The translations under genes and the position numbers were made by a program. From Acrocarpospora macrocephala (GTDB taxonomy: Bacteria > Actinomycetota > Actinomycetes > Streptosporangiales > Streptosporangiaceae), in the NCBI RefSeq assembly GCF_009687865.1, contig NZ_BLAE01000052.1:8644-72643 (forward strand): a DNA stretch of 64,000 nucleotides, given 5' to 3'. A model generated the notes under the pieces. It made no database searches. It saw only the letters and a list, made by a program, of their open reading frames with translations, and had not been told where the DNA came from. Shown piece after piece: positions 18,779 to 26,419 of this stretch. Position 1 is the stretch's first letter, and the number at the start of each line of letters is the position of its first letter.

Positions 18779-19860
18779 GCGACCGCCTCGTCGAGGATCC
18801 TCCGCACGAAACCCAGCCGTTCGGCGATGGCCGCGTGATCGGCTGGGACGTGCCCGCCCGCCATGAGCTCGATCGCCAGGTCCAGCGACTGGATGCCGCC
18901 GAGATCATCGCGTACGGACCGTCCCAGGGCTTCCAGCGAGCCGCACGCGCGGGCTTCGTCCCGGCAGAAGTAGGCCATCTCACACGCGGCCAGGCACTCA
19001 GGGGCGTACCTCGCCGGAATGGCGGACAGGGCCGCGCCGAGTTCGGCCGCCGGGCGGGTCGGCGTCTCGCCGTCCAGCCGCAGGTCGAGGCTGAGATCGG
19101 GCGGCAGCCGGTCGAGGATCGTGTCGATCCTGGCCAGGCGCGCCAGCTGCCGCTTCAGCGCTTCGAGCTGGAGGCGTACGTCGACCAGGCAGGCGGTCGG
19201 GAAGTTCATGAAATCCTTGGGGCAGATCAGGACGACATCGTGGGACACACCTTCGGGATCCAGACCGAGCCGGCCGAACAGATCCCGCATCGCGTGCACG
19301 TAGACGGCCGCTTCGCGGGCGGCGGCGGACACCTTGCCCGCGTCCGCCTGCCCGTCGATGATCGGGAACGACTTGATCGCCACCACGTGGAATCGCCGGT
19401 CGGCCTGGAAGGCGATGACGTCCGGTTCCAGGTAGACCTCGTGGCCCGCCACGCCGAGCTTGAGCAGCGGGCGGTCGACGAGGGCGGTCGCCTCCCGCGC
19501 CGCCGCGCCGAGCACGTCCATGGTGCGCCGGTGCCGCGCTTCTTGACCGCTGGCGGCTCCGACGTCGTGATATTTCGCCTCTTCCGCAGGAAGGCCCAGC
19601 TCGCGCAGCAGTCGCAGCACGTGCGCGCCGTCATCGGCCTTGACGATCGCCTTGAACTCCCGGGTCCGCGTGATCGCGAACGGCGACTGGCCGAACCGCG
19701 CGGGGAACCCGAGATGCGCCACGATCCCGCTCTTGTCGATCCCGGCGCCGTCCAGGACGGCCCGCCGATCGCACGCGGGGTTGGCGGCCAGCGCGGCGAT
19801 GGCGCGCGCGTTGTGCGAGACAGGCAGGCTGCTCCCGCGTATCGCGTCCAGACGGCTCAC
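18775..19860 (-). CDS. Cas4/Dna2-like PD-(D/E)XK protein with probable Fe-S cluster, altered active site
   Basis: A 361-residue protein of the RecB/Cas4 nuclease fold. Cys30 near the N-terminus plus Cys289, Cys293, Cys299 and Cys306 near the C-terminus match the one-plus-three cysteine layout that binds a 4Fe-4S cluster in Cas4 and Dna2. The core motif reads EPDVIAF (Asp147) then VVAIKSF (Lys163), so the acidic residue of the (D/E)xK motif is Ala161, one base change (GCG for GAG) from Glu. The upstream acidic position may also be changed (EFKAIV). Nuclease activity is therefore doubtful. It is the first gene of the coupled operon, starting with GTG 19860. Confidence 0.8.
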   Translation of the reverse strand: MSRLDAIRGSSLPVSHNARAIAALAANPACDRRAVLDGAGIDKSGIVAHLGFPARFGQSPFAITRTREFKAIVKADDGAHVLRLLRELGLPAEEAKYHDVGAASGQEARHRRTMDVLGAAAREATALVDRPLLKLGVAGHEVYLEPDVIAFQADRRFHVVAIKSFPIIDGQADAGKVSAAAREAAVYVHAMRDLFGRLGLDPEGVSHDVVLICPKDFMNFPTACLVDVRLQLEALKRQLARLARIDTILDRLPPDLSLDLRLDGETPTRPAAELGAALSAIPARYAPECLAACEMAYFCRDEARACGSLEALGRSVRDDLGGIQSLDLAIELMAGGHVPADHAAIAERLGFVRRILDEAVA

Positions 19861-19916
19861 GCGCTCGCCGCCGCCCGCAGGCCGATGTTGCCCAGGGTGA
19901 GTGTGTTCCTCATGGG

Positions 19917-21524
19917 TCAGGAGTTTGCCACCATGAAGCTCGCGCAGTGTTCACCGATCATCATGCTGGGGGCGTTCGTGTTGCCGCCGACGATGCTCGG
20001 CATGATCGACGCGTCGGCGACGCGGAGCCCTTCGACGCCCCGGACCCGGAGGGCGGGGTCGACGACGGCGCGTTCGTCGGAGCCCATCCGGCAGGTGCCC
20101 ACCGGGTGGTAGACGGTGGTCGCGCGGTTGGGCACCTCGTCCTTGAGGGCGGCGCGGTCCGGGAAGTCCCGGCCGGGGGAGATCTCCCCGCCGACCCCGT
20201 CGGCGATGATCTTGTTGGCCATGACCTCGCGGATCAGGTCGATCCCGTCCAGGAGCAGCCTGCTGTCGTCGGGGTCGTGGAGGTAGGCCGGGTCGATGAT
20301 CGGCGCGGCGGCCGGATCGGCGGAGGCCAGCCGGAGCGTGCCCCGGCTCTTGGGGTAGATCAGCGTGGCCAGCAGCGTGAGGGACGGGCGCGGGTCCACC
20401 TTGTGCCGGATGGGCGCGTCCTGGTTCGGGCCGGGATACCCCCACGGAAGCGCGTGAATCTGAAGATCCGGCACATCCCCGGCCTGCGAGCTGCGGACGA
20501 ATCCGACGCCTTCGAAGACGCTGCGGCTCACCCACGTCCCGCCGCGCAGCGTCTCTTTGATCATTCCCGCCGCGAAGTACGGCGCCGTGCCCCGGTTGCG
20601 CGCCGACTTCATGAGGAAACTCATCGGCACGAACATGTGATCGTGCAGGTTGTCCCCGACGGGAAGATCGGCGACCACCTCGATCCCGTGCTCCCGCAGA
20701 TGCGCGGCAGGTCCGACCCCGGAGAGCATCAGCAGCTGCGCCGAACCGAAGGCGCCCGCCGTGAGGATCACCTCCCGGGTGGCCCGGATCATCCCCGTCC
20801 CGGACTTCCCGGCGACCTCCACCCCCGTCGCCCGGCCGTTCGCGATCACGACCCGCGTCACCAGGCAGCCCGTCGTGACGGTGAGGTTGGGCAGGCCGTG
20901 ATCGTCCAGATATCCGACCGACGAGCTGTACCGCAGGCCGCCGTGCGCGCTCTGCTGGAACAGCGCCGCGCCCTCCTGCGACTCCCCGTTGTAGTCGTCG
21001 TTCCGCTGCACGCCCGCCGTGTCGGCCAGCGCCTCGATGAACGCCCGCGTGGCCGGCGTGATGTCCTTCGCCCGGGTCACCCGGATCGGCCCGCCGCCCC
21101 CGCGTAACTCGCTCGCGCCGTCCTCCCAGCTCTCCATCCGCTTGAAACTGGGCAGCACGTCGGCGTAACTCCACCCCGCGCAGCCGTCCGCCGCCCAGTC
21201 GTCGTAGTTCTGCCTGTTCCCCCGTACGAACACCATGCCGTTGATCGACCCGGACCCGCCGAGCACCCGCCCCCGCGTCTGCGGTATCTCCCGCCCGAGC
21301 GCGTCCATCTGCGGGGCGCTGTAATACCCCCAGTCGAGCCGCTTCTTCAACTGCGGCACGCTGTGAAAGACCGCGATCAGCCCCGGCTTCCGCACCCACA
21401 TCGTGCGATCCGACCCGCCCGCCTCCAGCAGGATCACACTCGCCCCTGCTTCGGCCAGCCGCCTGGCCAGCACACACCCGGCACTCCCGGCCCCCACCAC
21501 GACGTAGTCAGCGCTCAGATCCAT
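19917..21524 (-). CDS. GMC family FAD-dependent oxidoreductase
   Basis: Flavoprotein alcohol or choline dehydrogenase-like enzyme. The FAD-binding Rossmann motif VVVGAGSAGCVLARRLAE lies at the N-terminus, the GMC signature GRVLGGSGSINGMVFVRG near residue 85, and the catalytic histidine regions VYHPVGTCRMG and NTNAPSMMIGE near the C-terminus. Length (535 residues) is normal. ATG 21524 is preferred because GAGGGA lies just upstream; the frame extends to 21563. No signal peptide. It stands alone, and the substrate cannot be assigned. Confidence 0.93.
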   Translation of the reverse strand: MDLSADYVVVGAGSAGCVLARRLAEAGASVILLEAGGSDRTMWVRKPGLIAVFHSVPQLKKRLDWGYYSAPQMDALGREIPQTRGRVLGGSGSINGMVFVRGNRQNYDDWAADGCAGWSYADVLPSFKRMESWEDGASELRGGGGPIRVTRAKDITPATRAFIEALADTAGVQRNDDYNGESQEGAALFQQSAHGGLRYSSSVGYLDDHGLPNLTVTTGCLVTRVVIANGRATGVEVAGKSGTGMIRATREVILTAGAFGSAQLLMLSGVGPAAHLREHGIEVVADLPVGDNLHDHMFVPMSFLMKSARNRGTAPYFAAGMIKETLRGGTWVSRSVFEGVGFVRSSQAGDVPDLQIHALPWGYPGPNQDAPIRHKVDPRPSLTLLATLIYPKSRGTLRLASADPAAAPIIDPAYLHDPDDSRLLLDGIDLIREVMANKIIADGVGGEISPGRDFPDRAALKDEVPNRATTVYHPVGTCRMGSDERAVVDPALRVRGVEGLRVADASIMPSIVGGNTNAPSMMIGEHCASFMVANS

Positions 21525-21743
21525 GCATTCCCTCGCAGCGGAAGCCCTCGACCGCAAATCCACGGCCAGCGTGAATGTACTCCACCATGCAAACGCTTGG
21601 TCAATACCACCGCACCTCTATTTGCCGATCAGTGATCAGTCGGCAGCTTCAGGAGGCAAAATCAGCAGTTGGGAGGAGTCGCAGATGATCAACCTCACGG
21701 GAGAGGTCGCCCCTTGTTCTCAGCATTGCCAAGTCACCGCGAG
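21525..21743. other. Spacer without a convincing gene
   Basis: Relatively AT-richer spacer between the GMC gene and a small antitoxin-like fragment. An ATG at 21686 with GGGAGG upstream begins MINLTGEVAP but stops after 20 codons. It may be the displaced N-terminus of the fragment that follows in another frame. Confidence 0.4.
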
Positions 21744-21863
21744 ATGAGGGGCGACGCTCCGGACTTCAAGGAGTTCCTCTTGGCGGATCCTGACTGGGAT
21801 GACGATCTCGACTTCCCTCGGGCACAAGACGTGCCACGAGAAACGGACCTGGGCATCACCTGA
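21744..21863 (+). pseudogene. Antitoxin-like C-terminal fragment
   Basis: A 39-codon frame starting at ATG 21744 encodes MRGDAPDFKEFLLADP followed by an Asp-rich stretch and PRETDL. This resembles the C-terminal tail of actinobacterial VapB-type antitoxins (DFK..LL..P...LD..R...P.RE..L); I judge this by memory of the pattern only. An N-terminus-like piece (MINLTGEV) lies 58 bp upstream in a different frame, and no toxin gene is adjacent. It looks like a decayed, frameshifted antitoxin. Confidence 0.35.
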
Positions 21864-21925
21864 CCGTGGTGGGGGTGGTGTTTGTGGGCATTACCAGGGG
21901 GTGGGGTTCGAGGTGGGAGTGCGGC

Positions 21926-22660
21926 ATGGGTGATGTGGAGTTCTATCGGGACAACGGTTATCTGCTTGTCAAGGGGCTGCTGGGGAAGGGGGAGGCGGCG
22001 GCATATCGGGATGAGTGTCATGGGGTGTTGGGGCGGTTGCGGAAGACGGATCCTACGTGGGGGAGTGCGCGGGAGCTGGCGGGTGGGCCGACTGAGTTGC
22101 GGCATTGTCATGATGCGCAGTTCTATTCGGCGGCGTTCGCGAAGTTGATGGTGGATTCGCGGTTCACCGATGTGGCGGCGGCGGTGCTGGGGACCGAGAA
22201 CGTGCAGTTGCATCACACGAAGATCTTCGTGAAGCCGGCGGAGAAGGGGTCGCCGTTTCCCATGCATCAGGACGCCGCTCATTTTCCGCACGCGACGGAC
22301 GCGGTGGGGGCGGCCATCTTCCACTTCGACGACGCGCCCGAGGAGAAGGGCTGCGTCCGGGTGATGCCGGGGAGTCACAAGCGCGGAATCCTGCCGCATG
22401 TGGAGGAGGGCGGCTGGCATCTGCCGCTTGACGAATGGCCGCTCGAAGCGGCGGTTCCGATCGAGGCGGAGGCCGGGGACGTGCTGTTCTTCAGCTACCT
22501 CACCGTGCACGGGTCGGGGATCAACTCGGCGGACGAGGCGCGCACCACCTGGCTGGTCCAGTTCCGCGATCCGGAAGCGCTGCCCCTGGACGACGTCCAT
22601 CGTTCCCGGGGCCAGGGCATGATGCTGCGCGGCATCGACCCGGCGATGCGACTCACCTGA
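21926..22660 (+). CDS. Phytanoyl-CoA dioxygenase (PhyH) family protein
   Basis: Fe(II)/2-oxoglutarate-dependent oxygenase. The metal triad is visible as HQD (PFPMHQDAAHF) and the distal His in TVHGSG; GCVRVMPGSHKRG is the usual PhyH signature, and the arginine that binds 2-oxoglutarate lies in the following strand. Length (244 residues) is slightly short but complete. ATG 21926 follows GTGGGAG; the frame opens at 21866 but the extra residues are not family-like. The substrate is unknown. It precedes the YCII/ECF42 pair on the same strand, though a promoter-like element lies between. Confidence 0.88.
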   Translation: MGDVEFYRDNGYLLVKGLLGKGEAAAYRDECHGVLGRLRKTDPTWGSARELAGGPTELRHCHDAQFYSAAFAKLMVDSRFTDVAAAVLGTENVQLHHTKIFVKPAEKGSPFPMHQDAAHFPHATDAVGAAIFHFDDAPEEKGCVRVMPGSHKRGILPHVEEGGWHLPLDEWPLEAAVPIEAEAGDVLFFSYLTVHGSGINSADEARTTWLVQFRDPEALPLDDVHRSRGQGMMLRGIDPAMRLT

Positions 22661-22666
22661 GACGGA

Positions 22667-22694
22667 TGTCCGGTTGCCCCGGACGGCTCCGACG
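22667..22694 (+). promoter_or_regulatory. Candidate ECF42-type promoter of the first YCII/sigma operon
   Basis: TGTCCG-N17-CGACG, 36 bp upstream of the YCII ATG. It resembles the TGTCGA (-35) and CGA-type (-10) elements reported for ECF42 autoregulated promoters. An element with the same spacing precedes the second YCII gene (42466-42494). Confidence 0.5.
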
Positions 22695-22729
22695 TCACTG
22701 GTGAGAAGGCCCCCGGCGAAGGAGAGACC

Positions 22730-23137
22730 ATGAAATACATGATCATGCTGTACGGATCCCAGCAGGACTACGACGCGATGGCCGGCCAGGGCGAGTCCAC
22801 CTGGACCCCCGAGGACTTCGGCGCGATGCACGCCTTCATGGCGAAGTGGAACAACGACCTGGTCGAATCCGGCGAATTCGTCGACGGGCAGGGACTGGCC
22901 GCGCCCGTGCACACGCGCCGGATCTCCCTCCAGAACGGTGTCCCGGTCGTGACGGACGGGCCGTACCCGGAGACGCAGGAGGTCCTCGCCGGTTACACGA
23001 TCGTCGACTGCGCGAGCTTCGACCGGGCGACCGAGATCGCCGCCCAGCTGACGAACACGCCGCACCCGGCCGACGATGACCGGGTGTTCTACGCCGATAT
23101 CCGGCCCATCGTCGACGGAGCCGGCGAGCTTCTCTGA
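22730..23137 (+). CDS. YCII/DGPF-domain protein linked to an ECF42 sigma factor
   Basis: A 135-residue protein of the YCII-related family. The DGPF motif appears as VTDGPYPETQEVLAGYTIVD near residues 84-101. Such proteins almost always accompany ECF42 sigma factors; their biochemical role is unknown. AAGGAG lies five bases before ATG 22730. The stop overlaps the sigma ATG (TGATG), implying coupled translation. Confidence 0.9.
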   Translation: MKYMIMLYGSQQDYDAMAGQGESTWTPEDFGAMHAFMAKWNNDLVESGEFVDGQGLAAPVHTRRISLQNGVPVVTDGPYPETQEVLAGYTIVDCASFDRATEIAAQLTNTPHPADDDRVFYADIRPIVDGAGELL

Positions 23138-24351
23138 TGGAGCACGAGGTCGAGGACCTGCTGCGGCAGTGCGCGCCGCAGGTCCTCGGCGCGCTCGTCC
23201 GGCGTTACGGGAATTTCGACACAGCCGAGGACGCGGTCCAGGAAGCCCTCCTGGCCGCCGCCGTCCAGTGGCCGAAAGAGGGACTCCCGGACAACCCGCA
23301 GTCCTGGCTGATCACGGTCGCCTCGCGCCGGTTGACCGATTTGCTCCGCGCCCAGCAGGCCCGCCGGCGCCGCGAGGAGACCGTAGCCCAATGGACGCTG
23401 CAGGACGCGGACCGGACGGTGGAGGATTCCGACGACACGCTCATCCTGCTGTTCCTGTGCTGCCACCCGTCGCTGTCGGCGGCCTCCCAGATCGCGCTCA
23501 CCCTGCGCGCCGTCGGCGGCCTGACCACCGCGGAGATCGCCCGCGCGTTCCTGGTGCCGGAATCGACGATGACCCGGCGTATCACCCGGGCCAAGCAGCG
23601 CATCAAGGACAGCGGGCTCGCGTTCCGCATGCCGTCAGGGCCGGAGCGCGCCGAACGGCTCGGCGTGGTCCTGCACGTGCTCTACCTGATCTTCAATGAG
23701 GGGTACGCGACCACGTCGGGACCCACGCTGCACCGGCGGGAACTCTCCGCCGAGGCCATCCGGCTGGCCCGCCTGGTCCACCGGCTGCTCCCCGAGGACG
23801 GCGAGGTGGCCGGTCTGCTGGCCCTGATGCTGCTCACCGACGCGCGCCGGCCCGCCCGCAGCGGCCCCGACGGCTCGCTCATCCCGATGGCCGAGCAGGA
23901 TCGCAGCCGCTGGGACGCAGGGCTCATCACCGAGGGCGTACGCCTGATCAGCGACGCCCTCCCACGCGGCGCGACCGGCCCCTACCAGCTGCAGGCGGCC
24001 ATCGCGGCCGTCCACGACGAGGCCGAGAGCGCGGAAACCACCGACTGGCCGCAAATCATGGCCTTGTACGGCGTTCTCCTGCGCATATCCCCCAACCCCA
24101 TGGTCGCCCTCAACCACGCCGTAGCGGTGGCCATGGTCCACGGCCCCCAGGCCGGTCTGACCCTGCTAGCCGACCTCGACGACCGGCTAGCCGACGACCA
24201 CCGGCTCCACGCGGTCCGGGCGCACCTGCTGGAGATGGCCGGAGACCGTACCGCCGCACGGGAGTGTTACCTAGCGGCGGCCCGGCGCACGATGAGCCTG
24301 CCCCAGCAGCGGTATCTGCACGCGCGCGCCGCCCGGCTGGCCGGGGAGTAG
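23137..24351 (+). CDS. ECF42-group RNA polymerase sigma factor
   Basis: A 404-residue alternative sigma factor. Region 2 (AEDAVQEALLAAAVQWPKEGLPDNPQSWL) and region 4 (GLTTAEIARAFLVPESTMTRRITRAKQRI) occupy the first 185 residues. The remaining 220 residues are the helical, TPR-like extension with the GYATTSGP and LNHAVAVAMVHGP motifs that define ECF42. The extension is thought to control sigma activity in place of an anti-sigma factor. It has the normal length for the group, unlike the fused paralogue at 39775-41790. Confidence 0.93.
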   Translation: MEHEVEDLLRQCAPQVLGALVRRYGNFDTAEDAVQEALLAAAVQWPKEGLPDNPQSWLITVASRRLTDLLRAQQARRRREETVAQWTLQDADRTVEDSDDTLILLFLCCHPSLSAASQIALTLRAVGGLTTAEIARAFLVPESTMTRRITRAKQRIKDSGLAFRMPSGPERAERLGVVLHVLYLIFNEGYATTSGPTLHRRELSAEAIRLARLVHRLLPEDGEVAGLLALMLLTDARRPARSGPDGSLIPMAEQDRSRWDAGLITEGVRLISDALPRGATGPYQLQAAIAAVHDEAESAETTDWPQIMALYGVLLRISPNPMVALNHAVAVAMVHGPQAGLTLLADLDDRLADDHRLHAVRAHLLEMAGDRTAARECYLAAARRTMSLPQQRYLHARAARLAGE

Positions 24352-24404
24352 TGGGCGCATAGGGTGGCTACCGGAGCGGATCACTCGCCCTCGGAAGGAC
24401 ACAG

Positions 24405-25262
24405 GTGTCGACGGTTCAGCGAATCACCACGCGCAATGCTCGGTTCCAGCAGTGGCAGTCCCTGCTGACCAACCGCAACAAACGGTCCCGAGCTCGCGAA
24501 TTCCTGGTCCAGGGGGTCCGTCCGATCTCGCTCGCGGTGCAGCACGGCTGGCCTGTCCACGCGCTCATCTACGACGCCGAGCGCAAGCCGTCGAAGTGGC
24601 TGGAGGAGTTGCTGGGCACGGTGCGGGCCGACCGGATCGCGATGGCTCCCGAGATGGTGGCGGAGCTGGGCGAGAAGAACGAGGAGCCGCCCGAGGCCGT
24701 CGCCGTCGTGGAAATGCCCGCCGACGACCTCGGCCGTATCCCGGTCGAGGACGACTTCCTGGGGGTCGTGTTGGACCGGCCGACGAGTCCGGGCAACATC
24801 GGCAGCATCATCCGCTCGGCGGACGCCCTGGGCGCGCACGGGCTGATCGTGGCCGGTCACGCCGCCGACGTGTACGACCCGAAGTCAGTCAGGGCGAGCA
24901 CGGGCTCGCTCTTCTCCCTGCCCGCGGTCCGGGTCCCCGCGCCGAGCGACGTGGTCGGCTGGGTGGCCGCGCAGCGTAACCGTGGCCGGCCGATCGTCGT
25001 GGTGGGTACCGACGAGCACGGCGACTGCGATGTCTTCGACTTCGACTTCACCCAGCCGGCGCTCCTCCTGATCGGCAACGAGACCAGCGGGCTCAGCAGC
25101 GCGTGGCGCGAGGCGTGCGACTTCATGGTGGGCATTCCCATGGTCGGGGCGGCGAGCTCGCTGAACGCCGCGAACGCGGCCACCGCGCTCCTTTATGAGG
25201 TATCCCGGCAGCGGATCACCGTTGCGGGGAGCGGCCGGCTCCCACGAGGTCGGCGGCGGTGA
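24405..25262 (+). CDS. aviRb: AviRb-like 23S rRNA 2'-O-methyltransferase (SpoU/TrmH family)
   Basis: SAM-dependent RNA ribose methylase with a C-terminal trefoil knot: motif 1 RPTSPGNIGSIIRSADALGA, motif 2 LLLIGNETSGL, motif 3 SLNAANAATALLYE. Beyond the family motifs, the N-terminal substrate-binding domain (TTRNARFQQWQSLLTNRNKR, VRPISLAVQHGWPV) closely follows AviRb of Streptomyces viridochromogenes, as I recall that sequence. AviRb methylates U2479 of 23S rRNA and gives avilamycin resistance. The GTG start at 24405 follows GGAAGGA. It is tail-to-tail with an AviRa homologue, overlapping by 47 bp. Confidence 0.85.
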   Translation: MSTVQRITTRNARFQQWQSLLTNRNKRSRAREFLVQGVRPISLAVQHGWPVHALIYDAERKPSKWLEELLGTVRADRIAMAPEMVAELGEKNEEPPEAVAVVEMPADDLGRIPVEDDFLGVVLDRPTSPGNIGSIIRSADALGAHGLIVAGHAADVYDPKSVRASTGSLFSLPAVRVPAPSDVVGWVAAQRNRGRPIVVVGTDEHGDCDVFDFDFTQPALLLIGNETSGLSSAWREACDFMVGIPMVGAASSLNAANAATALLYEVSRQRITVAGSGRLPRGRRR

Positions 25263-25980
25263 ACAGGGCGACGGCCCTGGTGCCGATCCGCAACGACTGA
25301 CGGGGGCGGATACCCGGCTGTGCGGGCACGCGACGGCCGCGTACGGCCACCGCGACTACCGTGTGCGGCGGGAGAACCGCCCCCAGCGCCGACATCATTG
25401 CCGGGAGGTCCTTGTCCCGGTGGCTTCCCTGCCAGCTGGTCTGCTCGTCGTAGGGCGGATCGGTGAGCACGATATCCGGCTCGTGCCCGTCGATCGCGGC
25501 GGCCAGCTGGACCGGGTCGAAGACGTCGGCCCGGCCCAGCAGGTGGGACAGCGGCCCGCCGCCTTCGGCCAACCGGCGGGCGAGCCGTTCCGCCGCCTCG
25601 GCGGCCCGCGCGTATCCGGGTTTGCCGAAGCGTTCGGCCCGGTCCGCCAGTTCCGCGGCCCTGTCCCGCAGGCAAGGCTCGGACAGCAGGTTCAGGTTGG
25701 CCCGTGCCGTTCCCAATGCGTCGTCGGAGACGTCGGAGGCCAGCAGCGTCTTGATGCGCGGGCGATGGAGCAGGCCTAGCACCGTGAGCAGATAGCCGCT
25801 CCCACAGCAGGGATCCCACACCACGGCTTGATCCCCGCTGCCGCGCAGCGCGAGGGCGCGCTGGAAGATCTCGGAGGCGAGCCGTACCGGGAAGGCCGGC
25901 ATGCCCGGTGCGGAGTGGAGAACGGCGCCGCTGGCGAAGTCGCTGTAGTCGGCCCGCGCCGTCTCGTACCGATACGCCAA
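25216..25980 (-). CDS. aviRa: AviRa-like 23S rRNA guanine methyltransferase
   Basis: Class I methyltransferase of the AviRa family. The SAM site is WDPCCGSGYLLTVLGLLHR (about residues 55-73), and the catalytic motif is LTDPPYDEQT (a DPPY where AviRa, as I recall, has DLPY). The N-terminus YRYETARADYSDFASGAVLHSAPG and the GKPGYARAAEAA stretch are characteristic. AviRa modifies G2535 in 23S rRNA and, with AviRb, confers resistance to orthosomycins. Start is TTG 25980 with GAAGGA upstream. The partner gene converges on it with a 47-bp overlap. Confidence 0.85.
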   Translation of the reverse strand: MAYRYETARADYSDFASGAVLHSAPGMPAFPVRLASEIFQRALALRGSGDQAVVWDPCCGSGYLLTVLGLLHRPRIKTLLASDVSDDALGTARANLNLLSEPCLRDRAAELADRAERFGKPGYARAAEAAERLARRLAEGGGPLSHLLGRADVFDPVQLAAAIDGHEPDIVLTDPPYDEQTSWQGSHRDKDLPAMMSALGAVLPPHTVVAVAVRGRRVPAQPGIRPRQSLRIGTRAVALFTAADLVGAGRSPQR

Positions 25981-26419
25981 TCTGCCCGTCCTTCTCCTGG
26001 GGCCCCCAGATTACCCTGGCCGCGCCTCGATCCATCCTTGACGCGATCAAGAGCCGGCCGGGAGGCGGGGCCAACCTGATCCGCACATGTTCCGACATGT
26101 GCGGCATCTACAACAGCGCGAGAGGTCCGATGAATATCGGGCCGTCGGAGGGCTTCGGCCTGGAGCGATCCAGAAGGCGCATGTTCTTGCGTGCTGGTTG
26201 TACAGAAGTTTCCTCGGTATTTTTGAGTGTTGCATTTAGGTATCGGGTCCTGCCAAGATGACGCCAGCGGTCCGATGTTACGCGGCGATAACAGGCTCCG
26301 CTTCGTGTCTCCTGGTGGTGTGGCTGTTGGCATGAAGCCCTGATTCCCCTTCGCCGACTCGATCTCCGCCAGCGGGCGCGACGTGCGTGAACGATCCCTC
26401 CAAAATGAAGGAGTTGCAC
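25981..26419. other. Upstream region of the GH71/99-like gene
   Basis: A 439-bp spacer between two divergent genes. Frames here are non-coding in character. It includes a less GC-rich stretch (26185-26260) where promoter elements for the secreted hydrolase could lie, but I cannot define a convincing -35/-10 pair. Confidence 0.4.

Noticed and set aside
18775-19860. CRISPR Cas4 identity for the Fe-S nuclease-fold protein
   Set aside because: No Cas1, Cas2 or repeat array in the window; the helicase partner and gene order fit a Dna2-like arrangement better.
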